Below, in pieces: positions 39,601-52,400 of a stretch of DNA of 64,000 nt. The translations under genes and the position numbers were made by a program. The DNA comes from Valencia hispanica (Eukaryota > Chordata > Actinopteri > Cyprinodontiformes > Valenciidae): the NCBI GenBank assembly GCA_963556495.2, contig OY747702.1, forward strand, positions 17,935,403 to 17,999,402. The letters are read 5' to 3'. Under the pieces are notes generated by a model. It was given only the letters and a program-made list of their open reading frames with translations. It did not search any database and was not told the DNA's origin. The first letter of the stretch is position 1. Each line of letters begins with the position of its first letter.

Positions 39601-42600
39601 GCTCAACCAGGACAAAATTGAAGTTTTAGTCATCGGTCCTGAGGTTCAGAGAGAGACATTTTTACCAAAACTACAATCACTGTCTTTTAATCCTTCTTTA
39701 CTAGTGAAGAACTTGGGCGTGATTTTTGACTCTGAGCTGACTTTTATTCCTCACATAAAAAATATTACTAAAATAGGTTTTTATCACTTAAGAACAACGC
39801 CAGTGTCAGGAAGTCATCAGCTCCAACTCAGACCAGCCGTGTCTGATGAGCTTCCTGACAATTACTCCACTCTCCCCTCAGTTTAAAAGACCCTTCCACT
39901 CACCTTCACATCGCTCAGTCATCGGTAATCCAATGCCCAGAGCTCCTACTCGTCAAACCAGAAGTCTTCCTCCTACCAGTCGTTGCCATCCAACCTAACC
40001 AGTCTCTCATCAGCTCAGCAGCCTGCTCCACCCTGCGCCTTTAATCCAGGGGGACTCCCATCCGCGTCTGGAGCGTCAAGCTTCACCCGATCGCCTCTCC
40101 CTGTCCACCGGCGATCCTGACAGGATGACTGAGCCCTCAACGAGCGCTCCAGCGGAGGTAGAGGCCCTTCGGTCTGAGGTGATACACCTCCGGGCTCTGG
40201 TGGATCGTCTCAGTGCTAAAATCGACACTCTGTCTGAGGCCCATATCAGGCTAGCCGGGCTCGTCAACACCCTCCAGCAACGACCGTCTTCCACCACCGA
40301 ACCTAGGATCTGCCTCCCGGATAAGTGGAATGGGTCTGACGGCAAGCCAGACGGTTTGTTAGCCACCCTGGACATGATTTTTGAGTGCCAGCCCTCAATG
40401 TACGCCTCCTCTGCTCCCAGGGTAGCTCTGCTCACCTCCCTCCTTTCCGGGCAGGCACAAGAATGGGCGGCTGCCCTCTACAATCGGAGGTCCGTGCTCT
40501 GCAACGATTACGTCCAGTTCGTTGCAGAGCTGCGCAAAACTTTTGTGCCGCCCTGCAGTGAAGTGGACGCGGAGACTCAACTCCTTCATCTCCGTCAACA
40601 AGACCAGCCTGTTCACCTCTTCGCTGCAGAGTTCAGGACGCTCGCGGCTCAGCTAGCCTGGGGAGATGCGGTCCTGCGATCGCTCTTTTTGGAGGGTCTC
40701 GCCAACTATATCCGGGACGAGATGGTTGGCAGAGAAGCTCCCAAATCCCTTGACGAGGCTGTCAATCTGGCTCTCGAGATCGACCGTCGAGTCATGAGCC
40801 GCCCTAGAACACCATCCCGTCTTCCACCACTGCGTCCCGCTTCACTCCGCTCAGTTGAGCCCAGCACTGCTCCCGACCGCTCCTACTCCGGCGACAGAGA
40901 GGAGCCGATGCAGCTAGGGCATCTGTCACCGAAGGAGCGGGATCGACGTTTCCGGGAAGGGCTCTGCGCCTACTGTGGGTCGCCCAAACATCGCCGCCTG
41001 CAGTGCCCTCACCGACCGGGAAACGACCAGGCCAGGTGAGACTCGGGGGGGTCTTACCTGGCCCGACAGGACCAGCTCGCTTCCTTCTTCCTGTCCAGCT
41101 CATTCATCGCAATCCACAGCATACATTCGGCGCTCTGCTCGACACTGGAGCGGCGGAGAATTTCATCTCCACCCAACTAGCCACGAAGCTCCAGATACCG
41201 CTGGAGACCCTTTGCAGTCCAGTCCCGGTGACTTCCGTCGACGGACACCCCCTGCAGCCCTACCCTGTCCGACATCGCACCATCAAGATCCGCCTGTGGG
41301 TGGGGGATCACACCGAGCTCATCCAGTTCCTCGTCATCGCTTCCTGCTCCGCGCCACTCATCCTGGGCTATCCTTGGTTCCATACACACGATCCGCACAT
41401 CTCCTGGTCGGCGCAGCGGATACTCAGCTGGGGTCCCGACTGTTCAAAGAGGTGTCTCCGTCCCCCATCGTCAGCCCCGCTCGAGACCATATCGGCGCCC
41501 GCCCTGGAAGATATCCCTCCGCCCTACAAAGACCTGGCGGAGGTCTTCAGTAAAAGCCGAGCTGCCAAGCTACCACCGCATCGATCCTATGATATGGCTA
41601 TCAACCTGATGTCAGGGGCGGAGCCTCCACGCACCCGTCAGTTTCCTCTCTCACAAGTGGAATCAGCCCAGATGGAGACTTACATTGCCGAATCTCTAGA
41701 CCAAGGATTCATCCGCCCATCCACTTCTCCAGCATCGGCCGGCTTCTTCTTTGTTAAAAAGAAGGAGGGGACGCTGCGTCCCTGCATCGATTACAGAGGA
41801 CTAAATCAGGTCACCATAAAGGATCGCCATCCACTCCCCCTGCTGAACACTATTCTGGACTCCCTTTCCCATGCAACCATTTTTACCCGGCTCGACCTCC
41901 GGAATGCCTACAATCTGGTTCGCATTCGAGAAGGGGATGAATGGAAGACGGCGTTCAGCACCCCCTCTGGCCACTGGGAGTACTTGGTGATGCCATTCGG
42001 TCTCTGCAAAAGCCCAGCAGTGTTCCAGCGACTGCTCAATGATGTGCTGAGGGACATGCTCGGACGGTGGGTATTCGTATATCTGGATGACATCCTGGTC
42101 TACTCCACCTCTGAGATGGATCACGTCCGACATGTCCGAGCCGTCCTTGAGCGCCTCCTCCAGAATAATCTATTCTGCAAATTGGAGAAGTGCGCTTTCC
42201 ACCAGTGCTCCACCACCTTCCTAGGCTACGTCATCTCGGCTGAAGGGGTAGCCATGGATCCCCAGAAGGTGGCAGCAGTGAAGGAATGGCCACTGCCCCG
42301 GACCCTCAGACAGCTCCAGTCCTTCCTTGGCTTTGCAAATTTCTACAGACGGTTCATCCGGAACTACAGCACGATTGTTGCTCCACTCACCAACCTTACA
42401 AAGTCGACCGACCGGCCACGCTTGTTCAGTCTACCCCCCGAGGCCCGACAAGCGTTCAACCAAGTCATCACGCTGTTCACCTCAGCTCCCATCCTCATCC
42501 ATCCAGACCCAGCCAAGACCTTCACCGTCGAAGTGGATGCCTCAGAGGTTGGGGTCGGGGCAATCTTGTCCCAACGCGGCCCGGACCAGAAGCTACACCC

Positions 42601-45600
42601 TTGCTGCTTCTTCTCTCGTAAGTTCACTCCCACACAGCAGCGCTATGGGGTTGGTGACCGTGAGCTTCTGGCGGTGAAGTGGGCTCTGGAGGAGTGGCGC
42701 CATCTGCTCGTAGGGACGTCCGAGCCATTCCTAATCTGGACAGACCACCAGAACCTCCTCCACATTCGTAATGCCAAGCAGCTAAACCCTCGCCAGGCTC
42801 GCTGGGCGCTTCTCTTTGAACACTATAACTTTCACCTCTCCTACCGGCCCGGTTCCAAAAACGGTAAGGCTGACGCCCTCTCCCGTCAGCACTCCCAAGC
42901 CACCGTCCCGATTCAGCCAGATGCCATCATACCCCCCCACCGCATCTTGGCGTCTCTCCAGTGGCCGCTGGAGGACTCTATCCGATCGGCACTGGTTCAG
43001 GAACCAGCACCGCCGGAGACACCACCAAACCGTCTCTACGTCCCAACCAGTTGCCGCCAGGAGGCTCTGCTTTGGGGTCATTCTTCAGCCATAGCCGGTC
43101 ATCCAGGCATTGCTAGGACCCTCAAATTCATCCGCCGCGCCCTATGGTGGCCCACTATGGCACAGGACGTCAGCAGCTTCGTCGGCGCTTGCACCACCTG
43201 TGCCAGAGCCAAGTCCACCACCCAACCACGATTGGGACCCCTTCGACCTCTACCTGTTCCAACTCGCCCTTGGTCCCATATCGGGGTGGACTTTGTGACG
43301 GGACTCCCCACCGCAGATGGCTTGAACACCATCGCCACCTTCGTAGACCGTTTTCCCAAAGCGGTCCACCTCGTTGCACTGCCTGGCCTGCCCACCGCCA
43401 AAGGAACAGCCGAGCTGGTCCTGGAACACGTGGTGCGGTTGCACGGCTTCCCCCAGGACATTGTCTCCGACCGTGGGCCCCAGTTCTCCGCTAAGTTCTG
43501 GAAAGCCTTTTGCCGTCTTATCGGAGCAACTGCCAGCCTCTCGTCCGGCTTTCATCCGGAGACCAACGGCCAAACAGAGAGGGCCAACCAGTAGGTGGGA
43601 AAATACCTCAGATGCTTCGCCTCAACGCAGCCCTCCACCTGGCCGCGTGCGTTGCTGTGGGCTGAGGTATCCCTCAACCTCCAGGTCTCCTCCGCCACAG
43701 GCATGTCGCCTTTCGAGGTCTGCAACGGCTACCAACCATCCATCTTCTCTCACCAGGAACCAGAGGTAGAGGTACCAGCGGCCCAACAACTTATACGCCG
43801 CGCCAAGGCCATGTGGATCAGTGCTCGGGCCGCCATCAGACGGGCAACCTCCGGTTATGTGGAACAGCACCGCCGTCGCCACCGTTCCGGTCCCACCTTT
43901 CACCCAGGGGACCTGGTCTGGCTCTCCACTCGGCATCTCAAGCTGCCGACTGACTGTCGGAAGTTGACCCCCCGCTTCATCGGCCCGTATCCAGTCCTTC
44001 GAAGCATCAACCCGGTCACATACCGTCTCCGCCTTCCAGCCTCCCTCAAGGTCCACCCGGTGTTCCACTGCTCCCTCCTCAAACGCCACGTCACCTCGCC
44101 TCTGTCTCCTCCGGCAATCTCCCCACCCCCCCCTCGTTTCATCGACGGTGGTCCGGCCTACACAGTGAGGCAGATTCTGGACTCTCGACCCCGCGGCAGG
44201 GGGTACCAGTATCTGGTGGATTGGCAGGGCTATGGTCCTAAGGAACGCTCCTGGGTGCCGTCCCGGCACGTCCTGGACCCCTCCCTCGTCTCTGACTTTC
44301 ACAGCTGTCATCCAGACCGTCCAGGCCCTTCAGGAGCCGGACCTAGAGGGGGGGGCTCTGTCAGGAAGTCATCAGCTCCAACTCAGACCAGCCGTGTCTG
44401 ATGAGCTTCCTGACAATTACTCCACTCTCCCCTCAGTTTAAAAGACCCTTCCACTCACCTTCACATCGCTCAGTCATCGGTAATCCAATGCCCAGAGCTC
44501 CTACTCGTCAAACCAGAAGTCTTCCTCCTACCAGTCGTTGCCATCCAACCTAACCAGTCTCTCATCAGCTCAGCAGCCTGCTCCACCCTGCGCCTTTAAT
44601 CCAGGGGGACTCCCATCCGCGTCTGGAGCGTCAAGCTTCACCCGATCGCCTCTCCCTGTCCACCGGCGATCCTGACAGCCAGAGTCCGCCCCATTCTCTC
44701 TCGGGCCAATACGGAGACGCTGATGCATGCTTTTATCACCAGTAGGATTGATTACTACAATGCCCTGCTTTCTGGTCTTCCCAAAAAGACTACCTCAAGT
44801 TTACAGCTTTTACAGAATTCAGCAGCATGTGTCCTGACGAAGACCAGGAGGCGGGAACACATTACACCTGTCTTAGAATCACTGCATTGGCTCCCCATAT
44901 GTTTAAGGATCGATTTTAAGATTCTTTTAATAATTTTTAAGTGTCTTAATGGTCTTGGGCCTTCTTATCTCTCAGAGCTGCTTTTACCGTATGAACCTTT
45001 GCGGTCTCTGCGCTCCTCTGGCAGCCGACTCCTTGTCATCCCTAAAGTCAGGAGACACACTCATGGCGAGGCGTCTTTCCATTATTATGGCCCTCACCTC
45101 TGGAACAGGCTGCCAGAGGACCTCAGGGCCGCAGAGAACGTTCATGTTTTTAAGAGCCGGCTCAAGACTCACCTTTTTAACATAGCTTTTAACTGATTAT
45201 TATTTATTAAATCTGTTTAATTGCTCTGCATGTTTTATTTGATTGAATTCTTTTTAGTTATCTATTTATCTATTATTTATTTAGTTAGCTATTTATCAAT
45301 TATTGTTTATCTGCTTTGCATTTTTATTTGATCATATCTCATAATTGTTTTAATTTTAATATTTTAACTTATTTTAGTTTTCCTTCCAGTGTTTCCTCCG
45401 TGGGAGCCCTCTGCCTCTGGGGCGGTGGTTGGCTGTGGCTGCCTTGGTGCTCTCCAGGTGGTGCTTGGGTGGAGGTGGGGGTACCAGCCCTCCCTCCTCT
45501 GGGCTCCCTGGGTCAGTGCCTTGGCTGCTGCTGTTGATCTGCTGCCGCTGATGTAGATGGCTCCCATGATGATGTTTCCTGGTTCATCTGTACTCAGCCC

Positions 45601-46407
45601 TTTCTGCTTTTGTTAATGTGCTTTTGTTTATTGTTGCTTTTATGTGTGTGTGTGCGTGCATGGGGGGTTTTACTTTTGGGTTTTGGGAAAGGGGGGGGGG
45701 GGGGGGGGGGTTGTGGGTCATTTTTAATCTGTAAACACTTTGAGAAGCTTTGTTATGGTTTGAAAAGCGCTTTATAAATAAAGTTTGATTTGATTTGATT
45801 TGAATAGTATTATTCTCACAATCAGATGCAACCAGACTGCTCACACTGTAGGCTATGTGCCTTCACGACAGATTGTAGTCTTGAATTTGGAACTACAAAG
45901 ACAAAGAAAATCCCTGAAGTTAGGAGGCGTTCGCCCAAGAGGAAGAATACACAACAAAAACAAACTTGTTTCCTTGGCAACCCTGGCTGTTCTGTGCAGA
46001 GAACCTCCAGCTTCCCTACAGATATGGCATATTTACTTTTACTGTTTTGTATTTACAACATATGTGAGAGAGAGATGAATGAACCTTAAATTAAATTAGG
46101 CCATGCAAGGAGAAATTCTTGGGGAAACAATTTTTATTTCTATGCTGCTTTGAAGGCATTTTAATGTCACAAATGATGTCACAAACTATGAAAGAACAAA
46201 TACTGAGCAAGGGGATTGCTAAGATGAGAAACAGGTGATACTAAATATGCAGCAACAACTGTATGGGTTCAATATCATGCCACAGACGATTTGTGCGTGC
46301 AAAAAGATTTTGCATGGGAAATGTCTTGTAGTTGTATAAAACAAGTCATGCTTGTAAAAAAAATCTGAACCCGCAGCAACCTTTGTCTGCAGAAATATAT
46401 AATCGTA

Positions 46408-46448
<41 letters not shown>

Positions 46449-49400
46449 TTTGTTGACACTACACCTGCCCTATGTGAAGGAATTTAATATTTCTTTGTTG
46501 TATTTTTTCATTGTTGCAATTTCTAGACGTTCCCTGCGCTGTCGCGCACCAGCAGGCTCTGCTTGGAGGCCAATGCAAGTCTCCCCGCGCAGAGGACGGC
46601 TCGTTTTGAGGAAAATACGAGTGTAGCTTGCAGTCTACCTTGCTGTGATTGCACTGATGTGTCGGTTTTGTAAAAGCAATGCTCCGATTAAAAGTTATTG
46701 ATCCGCAAAAGCCGAATCTGTGAATATCTGTCATCTGTCATTGGCTGTTTGGCTCGCCAGTATGCAGTCTCCTGGTTGGCAGTTAGTGGCACGAATTTAA
46801 CTGGCCTTCAATCCGTAAAAACGTTTTGTGGTTGTAGGTTGTTGTTTTGCGAGCTCGCAAGTGAAGTGTTGCATATAAGCACGAGATGTCTCACTCGTAT
46901 AGATATTTTGAATGGCGAAACTTTTATGGGTACAAATGTAATTTGCACACAGTGGCGGATCTAGAAAAATATTTATGGGGTGGCAAGAAAGGGGCAAGAA
47001 TTTTTCTGGGGTGGCACCATATGGCAGAATTTTATATATATATTGGTTTTATTGATCAGTCAAACACATGCTTCACCTCTTCACTCCCCAATATTTACAT
47101 AAATGATAGATAGATACATGTATTTGTTTTGCTTCAGGTTATTTAAGCACATTAAAGCTGCATTGCGCAAAATTTCTGTTAAAATAAAACAATTTATTTT
47201 AATCTATAGTCAGTTTTTTCATCTCCTGACGATACAATTCAATCAAGTGCTGTAGTTTGCTGTAGTTTGATTCTACCACGGTTGCATGTAGAGCCAGGAA
47301 TTCCATTTATTTTGAGGTGGTTCAGGGTCCGCGTGTGGGCTTGGGTTGAGCGCATAGCGTGACGTAATGATGCACGTACATACCCATGGACGCGGTCTAA
47401 GCTAGCTTAGATAAGTGTAGCTAGCCAGCCACGACTCCTACACAAGCTCCCCGTAAGTCAAAGAAGAAAAGAATTTTAACCAGCATTACAAAAAGAGCAA
47501 AAATGGCCTCTGACCGTCGCAGAGCTCCTAATAATGAGAACACACCTGAAAGTCATGGGAGTGCACATTTTGCTGATTGCAGTTTGTCTAACGGCCACAT
47601 GGTGCACTCTCTGCAGCACTCTCAGCAAACTAGCAGCTTTAAAGGTTCACCAAAGAGAATATAATGCAATGATTTTCATGAGCTTCAAGCTCCTAAATTC
47701 CAATTTTACTCCCTTAACATTCCTGCAATTTCCGCCCTACATTTTAAAAAAACGCATACCCAAATTAACTTAAAGCTGTCCTTGAACCATTTTGAGTAGA
47801 CATTGCTGGGGTCTCTTTGGAAAGCAAACACTCAAAAATGTATCCCAGAACTGTGTTAATATCTCTGAGTGCTATTGTTACCAAGCAATATGAATTTTAA
47901 TACACACAAAAAAAAAAATTATGTCAGATTATTTATTTTATGGCTTTAAAAAGAGGTGGTGACCTATAACACACTGTGGGTCTAAAGCCTAAAGTATTAC
48001 CTTCATCCACACCAAATTTGACAGCAATGAACCAAAAAATGAGTTTTCTGCACACATTTTTCTAATTACAGGTCAAAGGTGGTCATAAGTGTGCCATATG
48101 CACCATCTCCTGGGTAAATGCCGTAGTCCTCACTGAATTAAAAATATCATCAGAATCATTACTTCATCTTACCATATAAAGCTCCACGGCTTCCTTCAAA
48201 GTTGTATTTTGATTATAAAGGGTGTTTGGACACGTTGCTGAAACAGTATGTTACTGGTACGCACTGTGCGTAATTTCTTCATGAATAAGACATTTTACGC
48301 ACGTCATATACTATGGCAGCGACTAAGTCCACCCGGTCAACTTATGTATCTGCGTTTACAGCATTACATTGGCTATTCAATGCGTCAATCATCAGAGTTC
48401 TGGACCGCGATTGGTTCGAGTTACTTACCATAACGTGACTTTCCATCCATGCGCCATTGGTCGGAGATCTACCGTACGTAAGGAATAAACCGGATGACAT
48501 TTTTTTTCCTTCTGGGCATGCTCAGTGACCTTTGTAGGCGGAAGTGGAAGCGAAGGAATCGGAAACAAAGCCGTAAAGACTACAAAAATGGCCATAGACA
48601 TTTCGGAAGCGCATTTTCACTGTTTATTTTACTTTTTTTTTTATCGGTTTTACTGTTGTCCGGGACTAATCACTTTATTGGAGGACTTTACTCAGACCCT
48701 TATTGATGTAAAAAGACAATTTTTGTTCGAAATGGATCGGTTTTGTCATGTTTATTGGACTACAAAGTGGTGAGTTCTATATTTTTATACCTCCGTCAGG
48801 AGAACATTTGTGTTGGCATAAGCGCTCACTGTGTCTATCCTTGATGGCCATCCATAATTGGAATCACAAGATTCTTAGCTTTCCAATGATATAAAATATG
48901 TATAGGTTCATAGAAGTTAGAAGTCAGAAAATCGATGGATTTAAACTAGAAAATGGGCTGGGCCCGCCGGCGGGACCTCGGAACGTTAACGGGTTTGAAT
49001 TCATAGCTGCTAGGGTGGCAGCAGGGGTGGCAAGGCTTTTCTTTTAGGGTGGCAACTGCCACCCTATGCCACCCCAGTAGATCCGCCCATGTTTGCACAC
49101 ACACAGAAAGAAAAAAAAAACACAACTACGAAACTGATCTACATGTTTGCAAATAATATTTCTGCAGACAAAGGTTTCTTGCACAGCCACAAAAGGTTTC
49201 TGCGGGTTCAGATTTTTTTTTTTTACAAGCACGACTTGTTTTATACAACTACAAGACATCATTTCACATGCAAAATCTTTGTGCACACATGCAAAATCTT
49301 TTTGCACGCACAAATCGTCTGTGTCATGATATTGAACCCATACAACTGAGGGAAGCGAAAGAGTTACCAACTTATAATTTAGCTTTGCAGCACATAGATA

Positions 49401-52400
49401 TAAACACTTTCAGTTTAAATATTTTTTAACAATCTCTACATTCCCAGATGCAGATGGGTGTCATTTAAGAACAGCATAGGGTGATGAAGTCTATGCTTCC
49501 TCAGGTCAACCACGATGTCCAACATGGATTAAAGAGCAAATCACCCCTCTTCCAGTCTTCCCACACCCACATTTCCTGTTTGAAAAATGCGGCAAAAGGA
49601 GGCATTGCCTAAAATTTATATTTTAAATAAGACGCACTAAAATAATAATGACTACACATGTTGACAGGAATATTCAACACTAATTAATACTGTTTATCAA
49701 CAAAAAAAAGTTGATTTAGAGCTGACTTGCTCTTTAACTAAAAAGTTACTTCAATGTCCCAACGAATTACCTGACATTCTCCTAGCTTTATTAGTTTTTA
49801 TAAAGACATATCTGGTTCAACACAAACAGCTACAGTTGTCAATAAACTGATGTTTTGTTCCTGACATTTTCTTGCAGCATTGTTTGTTTTAATACTACTG
49901 CAACACATTCATTCTTTAATATGACTCAATAATTGTTTCACTGTGGGTCCAGTTGATAATGTGCGAAGAAAACCTAAAGAAAAAGAGCTGCTGCACCAAA
50001 ATACAATAACAAACACTGCAAACTCACTGCTGTATGATATGTGTCTTTCAAATTTAAGGGAACTATTACTAGTAATAACTTCACAGAATCTACCTTTTAA
50101 TGATGCAGAGATGGTAACGCATTTGTCCTCCAGGTACCAGCCGGATGGAGCTCTGGAAAGGAAGCCAGGAAAAGGTGATAAGGACTACTTATCATCTGAG
50201 GAGTCAGACCTCACTGAGTCAGAGTCCCACCTGAACATGCTGAAAGGTGGCCCCTCCACCCTTCAGACCATCCTGAACCCTCCGCTCTTACCTTCTGAGA
50301 AGTCGTCCTCTGTGGTCAACATGTCCATTGGTGTCCTAGGTATGTGGCCTCTTGTTTACAATGCTTTTTATTGGCGATTGACTCCAGTCATTGTTTAAGT
50401 CGGAATAATCTCTCTGCGTTCTCCAACTGCAGTGATTATAGTGTGTATCATCAGCTATCTCACCACCTACCATTTAAATTCAATCGTTGATCTGGAAGTA
50501 TGGATTTTGGCGTTGCTGTCCGTGGGTCTCCTTAGCTTCAGCTTCTGCGTGTACATGGTCTGCAGGCAGCCTCAGACTACTAAGAAGGTCTCCTTCATGG
50601 TATGTAGAAGCTTGGTTGTAACTCTGCTTTATTAGGTCATGTGTTCACCAGCACATTGAAACCTGACAGCTCCTTCATACTCTCTGTCATCACAGGTACC
50701 CCTCCTGCCTTTCCTTCCCATTCTGAGTATATTTGTTAATATTTACCTCATGGTTCAGCTCAGTGGAGACACCTGGATACGTTTCTCTGTCTGGATGACT
50801 GCAGGCAAGTCCTTGACACCAGATGGTCCAGAATAATATCTGGGTGCAGGACATTATAACATTGTAACATTATAGGGCTGTTGGATATACACTTTTCTTT
50901 CTATCTATAAAAGCTGATGAGAGAATGATAAATGTTCGATACATTGATTAAATAGATTTCCAGTTGTTTCCGTGTCTTGGAAAAGTCCCTTTACCCCTTG
51001 ATTTCTACCACATTTTGTCGTGTTATAACCACAAACTCCATTGTGTTTCAGAGGTTTTATGTGGCAGACTAGCACAAAGTACCCCTCAAATGTGGAAGAA
51101 AAGTTAAATAAAACGCTAAGTTTTTCAAATAAAAATCTGAGAGCTGTAACATGAATTTGTATTCAGACCGCTTTATTCTGATGCCTTAATTTAAAATCCA
51201 AAGAAACTTTTATGATTTGTGGTCCTAATTTGACTAAATGTTAAAGATTGTGGAGTTACGTTGGATTTTTTAGTTTTAACCACGTCAAACTTCGTAAGAG
51301 TTCTATTGAACTAATTCAACAGGCTGCTCCATTAGGTAAATAACAACCGATGGCAGGGGATTTGGTGATTTGTTGAACCACCAAATCACGTTTCCAGAGT
51401 AACAAAGATCATGCAGGGATTTGCAAATATCTAGAATAGGCTAATTAGGGATAAACAAATGTAGTTGTTGGAGTGCTAATAATTATTAATGACATTTAAA
51501 ACGATATAATTTTTAAGTTGAATAGTAGCTGTGTATAAGACACATGAGAGTGAGTGTGTATGTCTGTATAAATAAGGGTGTGAAACAACAATAAAACATG
51601 AAATGGCTGTCATCATCATCATAAAATCAGTCTTCTTGATGTCGGGGTAAGAATGAGGGGTACTGTTAGCTTAGCTATAGCATCTAAGATCAAGTGCTCT
51701 GCACTTGTAGATGTTTTGACACACTGGTGGTTCAGAGGCCAGGGGATCTTTGATGGAGTGGAGTGTTTGAAACTGTCTCTGGGACCTAGTGAGGGTTTAT
51801 GAAAAGGGACGTGTTAACTGTTGTGACTTCTCTGTCAGTCGAACAAGGAGATTAGTGGGCATGCAAGATCCTGTCTTAACACAAGTATTACATCCTAACA
51901 AAATAAGCTTTATAATCAACCTTATGTTGATGATCGAAATGTTTACAGGCCTCTCAGTGACATGCGCAGTTGTATGCTCGACACCAATGCTATGATATGC
52001 CATGCCTGGTTAGCTTCTATGTTACCAGTCTGAAGGATGTGTTTCTCTCCTGGTCAACTTGCTTTGCTCATAAAAAGAAACTCTTCTTGTCCAGTGTGCG
52101 TCCAATCAATTGTCTTTTTGTGTTATTGAAAAAGGATCCTTATGTCCTTGAAGAGTTAATCTCTGTTTCAAAGTTTGACTGTTTGTTTCCGATGGTTCTC
52201 ATGTTGCTGGAATTTTGGGTCTGCCAAGGGAATGTACCAAACAAAAAAACAAAAAAGAGTTGGCTGTACTTGTGCATGCAAGCCTTGATTAGTAAGAGCT
52301 TTTTAGGGGACTGAAGGTTGCAATGGGTTCTTGAAAAGCAGAACTTACTGTCACCAGTGGGACAGCTAAGAAACAAGTAAAGGGTTTTCAGGTCAATAGC

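Larger units (their letters stand above)
39804..40122 (+). repeat. 5' LTR of the Gypsy element
   Basis: 319 bp, TG...CA ends within a perfect 8-bp inverted repeat (TGTCAGGA/TCCTGACA). Contains a TATA-like TTTAAAA at 39882-39888 and the self-primer sequence at 39913-39923. Confidence 0.96.
41018..44401 (+). pseudogene. Gypsy pol polyprotein: protease, RT, RNase H, integrase, chromodomain; one amber codon
   Basis: Open in the pol frame from before 41003 to TAG at 43592-43594, then open again in the same frame to 44401. Numbering residues from 41003: aspartic protease [11 protein letters not shown] (47-54); reverse transcriptase from about 230 with [33 protein letters not shown] and YLDD (360-363); RNase H with VDAS (D512), E554 and TDH (D581); integrase zinc finger H693/H700/C730/C733; catalytic D763, D823 and E859 ([23 protein letters not shown]). 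The amber codon follows four codons later. The downstream half carries the GPF-like [11 protein letters not shown] motif and a chromodomain (about 44157-44290, [28 protein letters not shown]). All catalytic residues are kept; the stop would remove the C-terminal integrase part unless read through. Confidence 0.92.
39804..44677 (+). mobile_element. Ty3/Gypsy LTR retrotransposon, chromovirus type (4874 bp)
   Basis: Two 319-bp LTRs (39804-40122, 44359-44677) that look identical by eye, each beginning TGTCAGGA and ending TCCTGACA. A 5-bp target duplication, gccag, lies at 39799-39803 and 44678-44682. Order inside: self-primer binding site, gag, -1 shifted pol (protease, RT, RNase H, integrase), a chromodomain, a purine tract, right LTR. 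This order and the chromodomain place it with sushi-like chromoviruses. It is in the same orientation as slc7a2, in intron 7, and splits an older LINE. Identical LTRs imply a very recent insertion. The one visible coding lesion is an amber codon at 43592-43594. Confidence 0.96.
46260..49344. mobile_element. Long-TIR non-autonomous DNA element (about 3.1 kb)
   Basis: Left arm 46260-46399 and right arm 49156-49344 are inverted copies: tgtatgggttcaatatcatg, cacagacgatttgtgcgtgc, tgtagttgtataaaacaagt, aatctgaacccgcag and cctttgtctgcagaaatat appear on opposite strands in the same order. The right arm has two extra insertions (around 49182-49200 and 49278-49295). No transposase. A hAT element is nested inside. 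Superfamily and target duplication not determined. Confidence 0.8.

Noticed and set aside
40076..44311. Many antisense and off-frame open stretches over the Gypsy element
   Set aside because: They are shadows of the GC-rich gag and pol frames and show no motifs of their own.
49044..49370. 108-codon minus-strand frame
   Set aside because: Lies in the inverted arm of a non-coding element and consists of its repeated phrases.
50805..50812. GT donor at 50809 for slc7a2 exon 10
   Set aside because: It would shift the frame relative to the last exon; the GC donor at 50805 keeps it.
51970..52314. 114-codon frame in the last slc7a2 intron
   Set aside because: AT-rich, no recognisable motif, no supporting context.
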